DNA from: Rhodospirillales bacterium
GTDB lineage: Bacteria; Pseudomonadota; Alphaproteobacteria; Micavibrionales; Micavibrionaceae
DNA: 64,000 nt
Assembly: GCA_020638285.1 (NCBI GenBank)
Contig: JACKIV010000004.1
Coordinates: 124,001-188,000 of the forward strand
Direction of reading: 5' to 3'
The notes under the pieces are model-generated. The model was not told the origin of the DNA. It did no database searches and was given only the letters and a program-made list of their open reading frames with translations. Shown piece after piece: positions 53,101 to 60,631 of the stretch. The position numbers were made by a program, and so were the translations under genes. How positions within the stretch are numbered: the stretch's first letter is position 1; each line of letters opens with the position of its first letter.

Positions 53101-53678
53101 GTGAGATTTGTTTCCGCTGCGCGCAGGCGAATTTCGGCTTCGTGGCGGCGTGCGTACAGGCCGGAAACGCCTGCCGATTCTTCCAGAATCAGGCGGCGCT
53201 CGGCAGGCTTTGCGTTTATCACGGCGGTGACTTTGCCCTGTGAGACGATGGCAGGCGAATTGGCCCCGGCGACGGTGTCGGCAAAGAGAAGCTGGACATC
53301 TCGGGCGCGAACGGGACGGCCATTGATTCGATAGTCAGATCCTTGATCCCGAACGATCTTTCTTAGAATTTCGATTTCGTCTCCGGCGTTCCATGCGGCG
53401 GGAGCGCTGCGTTCCGCATTATCCAGAACAAGAGAAACCTCCGCCAAAGAGCGCGCGGGGCGGTTCGATGTTCCGGCAAAAATTACATCGTCCATCTCAC
53501 CGCCCCGGATTTTCCGGGCAGAGCTTTCGCCCATCACCCAGCGCAGGGCTTCGACCAGATTGGATTTTCCGCATCCGTTCGGCCCTACAATGCCGGTTAG
53601 TCCGGTCTCAATATCAAGCTCGGTCTTCTCGACGAAGGACTTGAAACCCTGAAGGCGTAGTTTACGGAAATGAATCAT
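50193..53678 (-). CDS. smc: Chromosome segregation ATPase SMC
   Basis: The 1161-residue condensin subunit that, with ScpA and ScpB, organises the chromosome. The N-terminal Walker A is GIVGPNGCGKSNLVEALRW; long coiled coils flank a hinge around residues 500-640; the C-terminal head has the signature SLLSGGEQTLTSIALIFA and Walker B CVLDEIDAPLDDANVDRV. Arg/Glu/Ala-rich coiled coil dominates the rest. The dsbA-like gene upstream overlaps its start by 4 bp (ATGA). Confidence 0.97.
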   Translation of the reverse strand: MIHFRKLRLQGFKSFVEKTELDIETGLTGIVGPNGCGKSNLVEALRWVMGESSARKIRGGEMDDVIFAGTSNRPARSLAEVSLVLDNAERSAPAAWNAGDEIEILRKIVRDQGSDYRINGRPVRARDVQLLFADTVAGANSPAIVSQGKVTAVINAKPAERRLILEESAGVSGLYARRHEAEIRLRAAETNLTRLEDLLGGMETRLNELKKQARQATRYRNVSTQIRQMELAFAWLEWSLLHEKISESKAAHARIDSAVAESLGIVTRLTVDQTAQADSIPPLRHAEAEAAAILQTRKIALQRLDDEENRIASLLKESTDGLARTEADRIHETTILTESAGTLARLEEEEKSLLAQESRGDLDLLEKQAAYEKWEEKTAALESRFSTLTSDAADMKARRAALESQISRETARRTEALTRARNAAAQLEKAQNDLAADTEGYESLDAEIATLDAHLAQTRQTQESDIAALETARRESEEKRAASREADHEKSRLTSEIETLRAVLELDAQKDFRSIMEDIDVDSGFEIALSRALGDTLLAATDPNAPSFWALRATTPQLPALPDGARSLLSFAKAPPPLHEALSQIGVVETDTDGAHLFQNLEVGQSLVSRDGYLWRWDGLHVRAAAADRHANHLRQKKRLQECLASLPALADRAEKAANALAESISRSDTLATRIQETRKALSTLESDLSTRRARQGRSFEVRARLNADIARLSEAVSLAAQESERIDTALNEGREALSHFDDGTFTQTQERVDALRIELAQSRDALREATRAFDLARAAQSTRRARLQAIGDERVSTRNREIRARERMKTLAERAAEFQEKFDSLKDRPETLRADRESLLSAVSESEAARTQAANALAEAEKALAETSRALKSAENLLSAQREDRAREQATVAALAQRLDDIVQTIEDKFSMAPTDLPAHLSIEPDQIRTDGLESVRARLDKLMRERDSMGPVNLRADVETQEIETEKSRLVSERDDLVQAIAELRGGIGRLNREARERLNAAFESVNGHFQTLFQRLFGQGGTAHLALIDSDDPLEAGLEIFAQPPGKTLQSLSLLSGGEQTLTSIALIFAMFLTNPAPICVLDEIDAPLDDANVDRVCDLLDHIAERSRTRFLVITHHRLTMARMDRLYGVTMAERGVSQLVSVDLQKSFEFIDSVAA

Positions 53679-54382
53679 TTTTTCGGAAGAACAGGCGGCG
53701 TTTCGGATTTCAAGAGTTTCTCAATCTCTGTCTTGAAGTCGTCGTAGGGCAACGCGCCGATGAGAGTAGATGCGCCATCATTGAAAACAAAAGTCGGAGT
53801 TGAGTCCACCTTCCATTTCTTCTGGGCGGCCTGCATGTTATCCATAATGCCTTTGGCCAGGTCTTCTGAATTGAGGCACTGGGCGACCCGTTCCGGGCTC
53901 AGACCTGCAAGTTTCGCGTTCTGTTGTAGAATCCCGGAGTCTTGTACCCAAGTCTCCTGAGTTGAAAACAAAAGGTCCACAAAATCAAAAAACCGGTCTT
54001 CGGGGAGGCAACGGGCCAAGAGAAGCCCCTCCAGAGCTGGCCTGTTGAGCGGAAAATCATTCATGATCAGGCGGACTTTGCCTGTGTCGACATAATCCTT
54101 CTTGAGCAGGGGAAGGATTTCCTTGTGGAAATGTGCACAATGCGGGCAGCTTAGAGAGCTGTTCTCGACAATGGTGACGGGCGCATCAGGGGCACCGATC
54201 GAGCGGGGGGAGAGGAGGGCATCAAGGTCCAGCGGCGGCGTAGATGTGGCCGCCGGGGTATTGGTTTGCGGAGTCGATTCCGCAGGGGACTGGGAGGGAG
54301 CCAGAGCAAAAAGCGCCAGAAGCCCGGCCAGAACCATAAGGGCAGACAGGGCGGTCAGGGTGTTTTTCTTTTTTGGCATCAT
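53675..54382 (-). CDS. DsbA-family thiol oxidoreductase
   Basis: A 235-residue protein with an N-terminal membrane anchor or signal (TALSALMVLAGLLALFALA), a Thr/Pro-rich linker and a DsbA-like thioredoxin domain. The active site is CPHC in ENSSLSCPHCAHFHKEIL. VDSTPTFVFNDGASTLIGAL supplies the cis-proline loop. It likely works in the periplasm as a disulfide oxidase or isomerase. Its position directly before smc is common in alphaproteobacteria. The stop overlaps the smc start by 4 bp. Confidence 0.9.
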   Translation of the reverse strand: MMPKKKNTLTALSALMVLAGLLALFALAPSQSPAESTPQTNTPAATSTPPLDLDALLSPRSIGAPDAPVTIVENSSLSCPHCAHFHKEILPLLKKDYVDTGKVRLIMNDFPLNRPALEGLLLARCLPEDRFFDFVDLLFSTQETWVQDSGILQQNAKLAGLSPERVAQCLNSEDLAKGIMDNMQAAQKKWKVDSTPTFVFNDGASTLIGALPYDDFKTEIEKLLKSETPPVLPKK

Positions 54383-54509
54383 CGAAAAAAAAGGCCTCTT
54401 GCTCTGGAATGGAAATGGAACGATACATTCTTTCTATCTGAAAAAAGTCTGTGTTTCCAGATTTTTCGTGAGGCCTCCGATTTGATCCACATGGGAAATG
54501 AGATGGCGA

Positions 54510-55664
54510 TCAAGGGGTGTTGGTTGGATCGAAAACAATCATGTCAATTCGGTCCGCAGGTGTGCCCTTCCCGTCTTCTCCCAAGGCGCGAACATCAATT
54601 CGCGAGGGTGCGATCCCGTGTGAAACCAGATAGGCTCGAACGGCGAGGGCGCGCAGGAGAGAAACGCGCCGGGCGCTGCTCTGGCTGTCGTCTGCCGGGC
54701 TTGCAAAGGACTGGATCTGGAGACGCGCGTCCTTGTTTTTTTCCAGAGAAGACGCGATGGCCTTTTTGAGTCTGTCTGCCTGAACCGCTTCCAGATCAGC
54801 CTGGCCTTTCTTGAAAACGAGACTTTCCCGGTTGAAAATTTCAGGTTTTGCGCTGTGCTTTTCGACACGAGGCGGTTGCGCGGCGACAGGAATGGCTGGC
54901 TTTGGTCGAGACATGGCGGACGCAGCGGAAATATCTGCGGAAACAGGTGCTTTTTTCCCTTTTGAGTCGTCATATTCCGTTATGTCCATCTGTCCGCTGC
55001 CCGGGGCCATATCGGGTAGAGTATTGCCATAAGAAGCAAATTTTTTCTCCGGAGCGTGCAGGATCTCCTCTTCGGGAACAGGGGGCGTGGATCCTGCGAG
55101 AACTTCCTTCGAAACGGATTCGGCGGGAAGCGCAGGCATAAAATTGCGTTCGTTTTTCTGAGGTTTTGCGGTGCTCGGTAGCGTGGGGGGCATTTTGGTG
55201 GAGCCGGATGCAGATCCGGCGATCGTCTTAACGCTTTCGGGTTTTGCGGACGGAACGGGGGGATTTTTTTTGTTTTCCAGCCTGTCTCCGGGTTTGGTTT
55301 TCGGCAGTGGCGCGTCCGGCGTTTTCTCAGGCGGAGTCTGCGCCATGCGGGGAGCCGATTCGATAATCGGGTGAGAGAGTTTTAATTCCTTGTTTTCTTT
55401 GTTTTTTTTGAAAAACGTGTCTTTTTTGGCATCAGATGGGATGTAAGGCAATGCCAGTTTCTCAATCGGGCGAGAGAGGACGGGACGGTCCGGTGTGTCG
55501 AAAAGAGGCGGGGGCTGATAGTCTTCCAGTTCTCCCAAGACGGTTGTGTTGACCTCGATTTCAGGTCGTCTCTCGCTCTGGGCGTACGCCATACCAAAAT
55601 GCCCGATGCCGGGCAGGCTCAGGCCAAAAAGGATAAGAAATGCCAAAAACCGAAAGGGCGTCAT
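54510..55664 (-). CDS. OmpA-like C-terminal domain protein
   Basis: A 384-residue exported protein. A signal peptide (RFLAFLILFGLSLPGIGHF, cleavage near AYA) is followed by about 240 residues of low-complexity Pro/Lys/Ser-rich sequence and a C-terminal OmpA-like peptidoglycan-binding domain (DARLQIQSFASPADDSQSSA, RRVSLLRALAVRAYLVSHG, IDVRALGEDGKGTPADRIDM). The domain keeps the Arg-rich helix but its first half is divergent. It may tether the outer membrane or a complex to the wall. The inositol monophosphatase gene overlaps its start by 4 bp. A 127 bp gap to dsbA holds no gene. Confidence 0.82.
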   Translation of the reverse strand: MTPFRFLAFLILFGLSLPGIGHFGMAYAQSERRPEIEVNTTVLGELEDYQPPPLFDTPDRPVLSRPIEKLALPYIPSDAKKDTFFKKNKENKELKLSHPIIESAPRMAQTPPEKTPDAPLPKTKPGDRLENKKNPPVPSAKPESVKTIAGSASGSTKMPPTLPSTAKPQKNERNFMPALPAESVSKEVLAGSTPPVPEEEILHAPEKKFASYGNTLPDMAPGSGQMDITEYDDSKGKKAPVSADISAASAMSRPKPAIPVAAQPPRVEKHSAKPEIFNRESLVFKKGQADLEAVQADRLKKAIASSLEKNKDARLQIQSFASPADDSQSSARRVSLLRALAVRAYLVSHGIAPSRIDVRALGEDGKGTPADRIDMIVFDPTNTP

Positions 55665-56497
55665 GCTTTTCCGGTGCTGTTTTGTCCAGTGTCCTTAAGG
55701 GGGACAGCATTCTTGATAATATCTTTCAGGGAATCATGCAAGAACGGGTTGCTGGCCATAATCCGCCCTGTTTTGAGCGGGTCGGAGCCGGTATGTGGAT
55801 CACAGACAAAACCGCCGGCCTCTCGCACGATCAGGACGCCCGCCGCGCAGTCCCAGGCTTTGAGCTTTTCTTCCCAGTATCCGTCAAACCGTCCGGCGGC
55901 GAGATAGGCCAGATCCAGCGCGGCGCAGCCCAGATGTCGGAAACTGGCCGATCTGGACAAAAGGGATTCGAGTTGGGCCAGACACAACGGCGTTGCGCCT
56001 CGCGTGAGGCTGAAACTGCCCCCTGCGATCAGGGCATGGTCAAGGGTCCGGCGGCCCGAAACGCGCAGGCGGCGACGTTGAATCCATGCGCCCGTCCCTT
56101 TTTCCGCCCGGAACGTTTCATTTTTAACCGGATCGTGGACGAGCGCCGCGACGATTTCTCCTTTGTTTTCAAGGGCAATAGAGATGGCCCAGTGCGGCAG
56201 TCCATGCAAAAAATTTGCCGTTCCGTCAAGCGGGTCGATGATCCAGCGGTTTTCGGTGTTCGATCCGGCGGTTTTGCCCGATTCTTCGCACAGAAATCCA
56301 TAGTCCGGGCGGGCTTTCCTGAGTTCATCCATAAGGATTTTCTCGGCCCGGCGGTCTGCGGCGGAGACAAAATCACCGGGGCCCTTCATCGAAACCTGAA
56401 GCTGCTCCACCTCGCCAAAGTCACGGATAAGAGCCCGGGCCGCTTTTTCCGCTGCCCGGATCATGATGGCCATTGTCGGTGAGGTGTTTGTAATCAC
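55661..56497 (-). CDS. Inositol monophosphatase family protein (SuhB-like)
   Basis: A 278-residue Mg-dependent phosphatase of the IMPase fold. Metal-binding motifs are EESG, DPLDGTANFLHGLPHWAISI and WDCAAGVLIVREAGGF. It could act on inositol phosphate, 3'-phosphoadenosine phosphate or as a SuhB-type factor; sequence does not decide. The start is a GTG at 56497 with AAGGA at 56503-56507; an ATG at 56473 would remove eight residues. It lies 9 bp after efp and overlaps the next gene by 4 bp. Confidence 0.88.
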   Translation of the reverse strand: MITNTSPTMAIMIRAAEKAARALIRDFGEVEQLQVSMKGPGDFVSAADRRAEKILMDELRKARPDYGFLCEESGKTAGSNTENRWIIDPLDGTANFLHGLPHWAISIALENKGEIVAALVHDPVKNETFRAEKGTGAWIQRRRLRVSGRRTLDHALIAGGSFSLTRGATPLCLAQLESLLSRSASFRHLGCAALDLAYLAAGRFDGYWEEKLKAWDCAAGVLIVREAGGFVCDPHTGSDPLKTGRIMASNPFLHDSLKDIIKNAVPLKDTGQNSTGKA

Positions 56498-56506
56498 AGT
56501 TTTTCC

Positions 56507-57073
56507 TTAATCCTTGGCGCGTTCGACATAGGTTGCATCTTCGGTGCGGACGACGACGCGGATTCCGGCTTCGATATGGGGGGGGACCATGACCCGGACG
56601 CCATTTTCCAGCATCGCAGGCTTGTATGAGGAGGAGGCCGTTTGCCCCTTGACGACCGGATCGGCCTCGGTCAGCAAAAGCGTGACCTTGTCGGGCAGGG
56701 AAACATTAAGTGGCACGCCTTCATGCGTTTCAATGGTCACAACCATTCCGTCCTGAAGAAAACGTGCGGGTTCGCCGATCACTTCTGCGGGGACGGCCAT
56801 TTGTTCAAAAGTCTCATTGTTCATAAAGGTATAGGTTTCGCCATCATTGAACAGATACTGGAATTCCGCCTGTTCCAGACGGGCGCGCTCAACGGTTTCC
56901 TGCGTTCGGAAACGGATATTGTCCTTGGTCCCGGAGCGGATATCGCGCAATTCGACGTGAATCACGGACGCGCCCTTTCCGGGCTGCATGATTTCGCTTT
57001 TTGTGACGACCCAGAGCTTGTTGTTGTGGTCCAGCACATGGCCGGGGCGGAGTGTAATGGCGCTGACTTTCAT
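56507..57073 (-). CDS. efp: Translation elongation factor P
   Basis: A 188-residue ribosome-binding factor that relieves stalling at proline runs. The three-domain fold is clear; the modified lysine is in EIMQPGKGASVIHVELRDI near residue 33. TASSSYKPAMLENGVRVMVP and IRVVVRTEDATYVERAKD are C-terminal hallmarks. No EF-P modifying enzyme gene (epmA/epmB) is in the window. It lies 3 bp after the dciA stop and starts the stretch efp-IMPase-OmpA-like. Confidence 0.96.
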   Translation of the reverse strand: MKVSAITLRPGHVLDHNNKLWVVTKSEIMQPGKGASVIHVELRDIRSGTKDNIRFRTQETVERARLEQAEFQYLFNDGETYTFMNNETFEQMAVPAEVIGEPARFLQDGMVVTIETHEGVPLNVSLPDKVTLLLTEADPVVKGQTASSSYKPAMLENGVRVMVPPHIEAGIRVVVRTEDATYVERAKD

Positions 57074-57076
57074 GAA

Positions 57077-57583
57077 TTACCTTCCAGGGGGTTGATTATT
57101 CTCGCGCAGGACGGCGGACCCGAGGGTCTCCAGCGCAGCCCGGATCCCTTCGTCTTCGATGCCTTCCAGCATCACGGATAAAGCCTTTTTCTGGTTTTCC
57201 GTCAAGGGTTTTCTGTATCGAGGCGGTGGGCAGACAGATGAATTTGCGGGCAGATGAACGAATTTTATGGAATCGACCAGGCGCTCACCAAAAATCCGGT
57301 TCATGCGTTCGAGCAGCAAATCCTGCTGGTAGACAAGGCGCGCCGCATCGGCGCTCGTGGCCCCGATTTCGAGGCAAACCCGCATTTTCTGGTCTTTGCC
57401 CTCTTTTCCGGCGCGGTGGCGGCGGATGGCGGCGGGAACGGCCCGGCCCGCAAATTCCGCGCCCACGATCTCGGGCCATTGCGTGACAATACGCCCCAGC
57501 AGGACATATTTCCGGCTAAAGGCCTGTTCCGCCACGTGCGGCAGGGCATGAGCAATGGGACGAAGCGCCATGACGGGGATCAT
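57077..57583 (-). CDS. dciA: DciA-family protein (DUF721), replicative helicase loader
   Basis: DciA proteins help load the DnaB helicase in bacteria that lack DnaC. This roughly 168-residue protein shows VLLGRIVTQWPEIVGAEFAG followed by LEIGATSADAARLVYQQDLL, the DUF721 core, and a C-terminal NRIFGERLVDSIKFVHLP. The start is either the ATG at 57583 (MIPVMALRP) or at 57571 (MALRPIAH). The frame continues upstream to 57736 through the inverted repeat at 57634-57713, but that part is not protein-like. It sits between efp and the divergent mutY. Confidence 0.82.
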   Translation of the reverse strand: MIPVMALRPIAHALPHVAEQAFSRKYVLLGRIVTQWPEIVGAEFAGRAVPAAIRRHRAGKEGKDQKMRVCLEIGATSADAARLVYQQDLLLERMNRIFGERLVDSIKFVHLPANSSVCPPPRYRKPLTENQKKALSVMLEGIEDEGIRAALETLGSAVLRENNQPPGR

Positions 57584-57633
57584 ATAGTTGTTTGAGTTAT
57601 AAAAATCATACAGATTTTGCGGTCCCCCTGATT

Positions 57634-57713
57634 TTGAACCACGAAGACTCAAAGACACGAAGTTTTTGTTTTTTATCACATTCTTCGCATCTTTGAGTCT
57701 TCGTGGTGAAAAA
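57634..57713 (+). repeat. Dispersed inverted repeat, copy 2
   Basis: Left arm at about 57634-57662 (CCACGAAGACTCAAAGACAC then GAAG) pairs with a right arm at 57683-57713 (CTTCGCATCTTTGAGTCTTC then GTGGTGAAAAA); the stem is about 24-28 bp with two mismatches, around a 20-base T-rich loop. It shares most of its arms with copy 1 at 50072 in the same orientation. Each arm contains a GANTC site (57646-57650, 57695-57699). It lies between the divergent dciA and mutY genes. Confidence 0.85.
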
Positions 57714-57844
57714 CCGGACTCTCTAATTCTGCACAAGGTTCAATTCAAAGGATCATACATCTCACGGGCGTGTTTGGGAACAGGGTTGATTTTTCCTGCC
57801 GGATTTTCCTTGCGCTGTTTTGGCAGAAACAGGACAATCGGTTC

Positions 57845-58879
57845 ATGGATGACATGCGCCGTTATGTTCTTGATTGGTACGATGCCAACCGGCGGGTTTT
57901 GCCGTGGCGGGCGGCGGCGGGCGCGCGGATGGACCCTTACCGGGTCTGGCTGTCCGAAGTGATGCTTCAGCAAACCACCGTTGCGGCAGTCATTCCGTAT
58001 TTTCTTAAATTTACAGAAAAATGGCCCGATGTGAACTCTCTGGCTGCCGCGCCGCTGGATGATGTTTTGCGGGAATGGGCCGGGCTTGGATATTATGCGC
58101 GCGCGCGGAATTTGCACCGATGTGCGCAGATGGTGGCGGATCTGCACAACGGAATTTTCCCGGCGGACAAGGATACGTTGCAGTCTCTGCCGGGGATCGG
58201 GGATTATACTGCCGGAGCCATCGCAGCGATTGCTTTTGATCGACCGGCAGCGGCCATGGACGGAAACATCGAGCGGGTTCTGGCGAGGGTTTTCAATATA
58301 TCCGAGCCGCTTCCCGGCGCAAAGAAACCCTTGCGTGCCCTGGCAAAGACAATTTTTGAAGGGAATTCGTATCGCCCCGGCGATTTCGTACAAGGCCTGA
58401 TGGATCTGGGTGCGACCGTGTGCACTCCTCGCGGTCCGAAATGCGGGCTTTGCCCTCTGGCGCAGGGGTGCGAGGGGCGCAAAAGCGGCGCGCCGGAAAG
58501 TCTTCCCCGCCGTACACCCAAAGCTGAGAAGCCCTCTCGCTATGGGCATGTGTACTGGATTACGGACGGGCAAGGGCGCGTTTTAATCCAAAAACGGGAG
58601 GATCGGGGCTTGCTTGGCGGCATGATGGGCCTGCCGACCTCGGAATGGAAGGCGGAGATTCCGGATCATTCCGCTTTTGGCAAAGAAAATCCATTGATCT
58701 CAGAGGGAAAAGTTCTTCACACCTTTACCCATTTCCATCTGACTTTGTTTGGACACAGGATTGATGCGGTGAACACAATCATTCCGATGAAGGGTTTTTC
58801 ATGGGTCGCGGAGCAAGATTGCGCGGCCGCCATGCCCTCGGTTTTCCGCAAGGCCGTACGGCTGTTCAGGGCCCGCTGA
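57845..58879 (+). CDS. mutY: A/G-specific adenine glycosylase
   Basis: Removes adenine mispaired with 8-oxoguanine. The helix-hairpin-helix stretch LQSLPGIGDYTAGAIAAIAF is followed by the catalytic Asp in AMDGNIERVLARVF, and the 4Fe-4S motif C-x6-C-x2-C-x5-C is in CTPRGPKCGLCPLAQGC. A C-terminal NUDIX-like domain (GHVYWITDGQGRVLIQKRED) recognises 8-oxoG. The ATG at 57845 gives 344 residues; the frame is open to 57770 but the added residues are not conserved. Its end overlaps the convergent M48 gene by 14 bp. Confidence 0.94.
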   Translation: MDDMRRYVLDWYDANRRVLPWRAAAGARMDPYRVWLSEVMLQQTTVAAVIPYFLKFTEKWPDVNSLAAAPLDDVLREWAGLGYYARARNLHRCAQMVADLHNGIFPADKDTLQSLPGIGDYTAGAIAAIAFDRPAAAMDGNIERVLARVFNISEPLPGAKKPLRALAKTIFEGNSYRPGDFVQGLMDLGATVCTPRGPKCGLCPLAQGCEGRKSGAPESLPRRTPKAEKPSRYGHVYWITDGQGRVLIQKREDRGLLGGMMGLPTSEWKAEIPDHSAFGKENPLISEGKVLHTFTHFHLTLFGHRIDAVNTIIPMKGFSWVAEQDCAAAMPSVFRKAVRLFRAR

Positions 58880-59705
58880 CGGGGTCCGGAACGCGTTTGC
58901 AAATCTGGACGATAGCCTTGATTCGATGAGAATCAGGGGGGTGGGGTCGTATGAATTTTTGAAGAAGGGTACAGGACTCTGAATTCGGGTAAGTAGAGGG
59001 TGAATTGTATAAATCCATTGCCATATCAAGAGGGCAGTTTGAAATCCTTACTCCTAATCGGTCTGCTCGAAATTCCTGCAGCTTTCTGACTGTTTTTTGA
59101 AGAAGATGGTGCCCAATTCCCAAAACAGGCATGGCCCAGACAAAGCCCAGAATGGGGCGCATTTCTTCCGGCCCGGCGGCAAAAGAGCCTATCAGCAAGA
59201 CGGTTGCGCTATTGTATGTTGCCAATTCAAAGGCATGAAGGATATGGTTTCTTTCAGAATCCCTGTTTTTGATATGGCCGATTTCGTGGGCTAATGTTGT
59301 CAGTGTTTCCAGTGCTGTCGGGTTTTGGGCGTAATTCAATCCCATAATCACATTAACCCCGTCTGTGCAGGCGTTGTCCGGGGTCATCAGATGTTCGGAA
59401 TAAAAAACCGGTGGTGGCTTGATTTTTACTTTTTCTGCCATTCTTCCTGCGTTTTCCGCCACTTCTTCGAATTGATTTATGAGAAATGAACCGTTCGTAT
59501 AAATCTCTCGTGTTTTTGCGGATATCCGTCTTTCCTTAAAGAGGGCGTAAAAGGCTGCACCTGCATAGATTGTGGCACCTGTTGTCCCTGCTGCCAGCCA
59601 TGCCGCGCCCAGACCCAATCCTCCGCTGGCTGCTGTGGCAAAGGCGATTTTGAGGCGATCCGCCATTTCCCGACGGCGGAATCGGTCTTCCCGGATTTCG
59701 AACAT
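58866..59705 (-). CDS. M48-family metalloprotease
   Basis: A 279-residue membrane zinc protease related to HtpX and BepA. After a basic N-terminus comes a hydrophobic segment (ASGGLGLGAAWLAAGTTGAT); the zinc motif HEIGH is in TTLAHEIGHIKNRDSE and the third ligand Glu is in QEFRADRLGVR. Further hydrophobic stretches (ATVLLIGSFAAG) suggest it is membrane-embedded. It lacks TPR repeats, so it is not BepA. Its role is probably envelope protein quality control. It converges on mutY with a 14 bp overlap and follows the lipid A genes by 56 bp. Confidence 0.85.
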   Translation of the reverse strand: MFEIREDRFRRREMADRLKIAFATAASGGLGLGAAWLAAGTTGATIYAGAAFYALFKERRISAKTREIYTNGSFLINQFEEVAENAGRMAEKVKIKPPPVFYSEHLMTPDNACTDGVNVIMGLNYAQNPTALETLTTLAHEIGHIKNRDSERNHILHAFELATYNSATVLLIGSFAAGPEEMRPILGFVWAMPVLGIGHHLLQKTVRKLQEFRADRLGVRISNCPLDMAMDLYNSPSTYPNSESCTLLQKFIRPHPPDSHRIKAIVQICKRVPDPVSGP

Positions 59706-59761
59706 GTTTGTTTTCTCCCTGTTTTCGGCGGAGGGTAATCAGGGATAAAAATTATGTCAAC

Positions 59762-60631
59762 TTAAGATTTCACCCATCTCCGGTGCAGCCAGAGCCATTG
59801 CTCTGGATTCCGGGTAATCCAGCCTTCAAGGAGGGTGTGGGCTTGTGCGATCACGTCTTCTATGGGGCGGGGCGCGCCATTTTCGTCAAAAACAGGCAGG
59901 GGATCGTGGACGATCAGGCGGAAATGCGCGCCGTTCGTCCGAATGATCTGGAACGGGACAATCGGACAGTTGTATTTTTGGCTCATCTGGACAAAGGCCG
60001 GGCTGGTCATGGCTGTGCGTCCGAAAAACAGGGCTGGCAGGCCTTCATTATATTTCTGGTCAATCAGAATGCCGGTAAAGCCTCCATCTCGCAGATGTTG
60101 AACGAGTTTTCTGATCCCAAACAGGGATTTGGAGAATGTTTTCAAGGTTCCGTTCAGACTCCGTGCACGCTCCAGCAAGGCCGCCGTTCCCGGATTGTTC
60201 GGAGCGCGATAGACGAGCCCGATCGGCAGATGTGCTTGAAAGAACAGCGCAGGTCCCATGATTTCCCAGTTGGCCAGATGCCCGCTGAACAACACGCCCC
60301 CGTTTTTGCTATTGTGTAAGACATCAAGTTTTTCAATATGCTCGATGCTTGTGTTCTCCCGCGCCAGACGGGTCAGGTGTGGATATTCGGCAATGATACG
60401 TCCCAGATTGTCCCACATTCCGGAAATGATGGCATGGGCGCGTTCTTCGGAAAAATCCGGAAAAGCGGCGCGCAGATGGTTCAATGCCTTGCGTGAAGCC
60501 GCCAGTCTTGGGCCTGCGGTTCGTCCGATCCAGCCGCCCAGATTCGACGCGGTTTCGGGGGTCAGAATGCGAAACAGGGCAAGCAAAAGGCTCAGAGAAA
60601 GAAATTCAAAAAAATAGCGGATTTTCTTCAT
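59762..60631 (-). CDS. LpxL/HtrB-family lipid A acyltransferase
   Basis: Adds a secondary acyl chain to Kdo2-lipid IVA at the inner membrane. The 289-residue protein has an N-terminal hydrophobic anchor (YFFEFLSLSLLLALFRIL), the catalytic HX4E pattern in FSGHLANWEIMGPALF, and later LIDQKYNEGLPALFFGR and PEQWLWLHRRW. Whether it acts as LpxL or LpxM is not clear. It overlaps lpxK by 4 bp and is the last gene of the waaA-lpxK-lpxL stretch. Confidence 0.9.
   Translation of the reverse strand: MKKIRYFFEFLSLSLLLALFRILTPETASNLGGWIGRTAGPRLAASRKALNHLRAAFPDFSEERAHAIISGMWDNLGRIIAEYPHLTRLARENTSIEHIEKLDVLHNSKNGGVLFSGHLANWEIMGPALFFQAHLPIGLVYRAPNNPGTAALLERARSLNGTLKTFSKSLFGIRKLVQHLRDGGFTGILIDQKYNEGLPALFFGRTAMTSPAFVQMSQKYNCPIVPFQIIRTNGAHFRLIVHDPLPVFDENGAPRPIEDVIAQAHTLLEGWITRNPEQWLWLHRRWVKS

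Noticed and set aside
57584..57736. N-terminal extension of DciA through the inverted repeat
   Set aside because: The added residues come from the repeat and are low in complexity; the DUF721 fold begins at MALRP.
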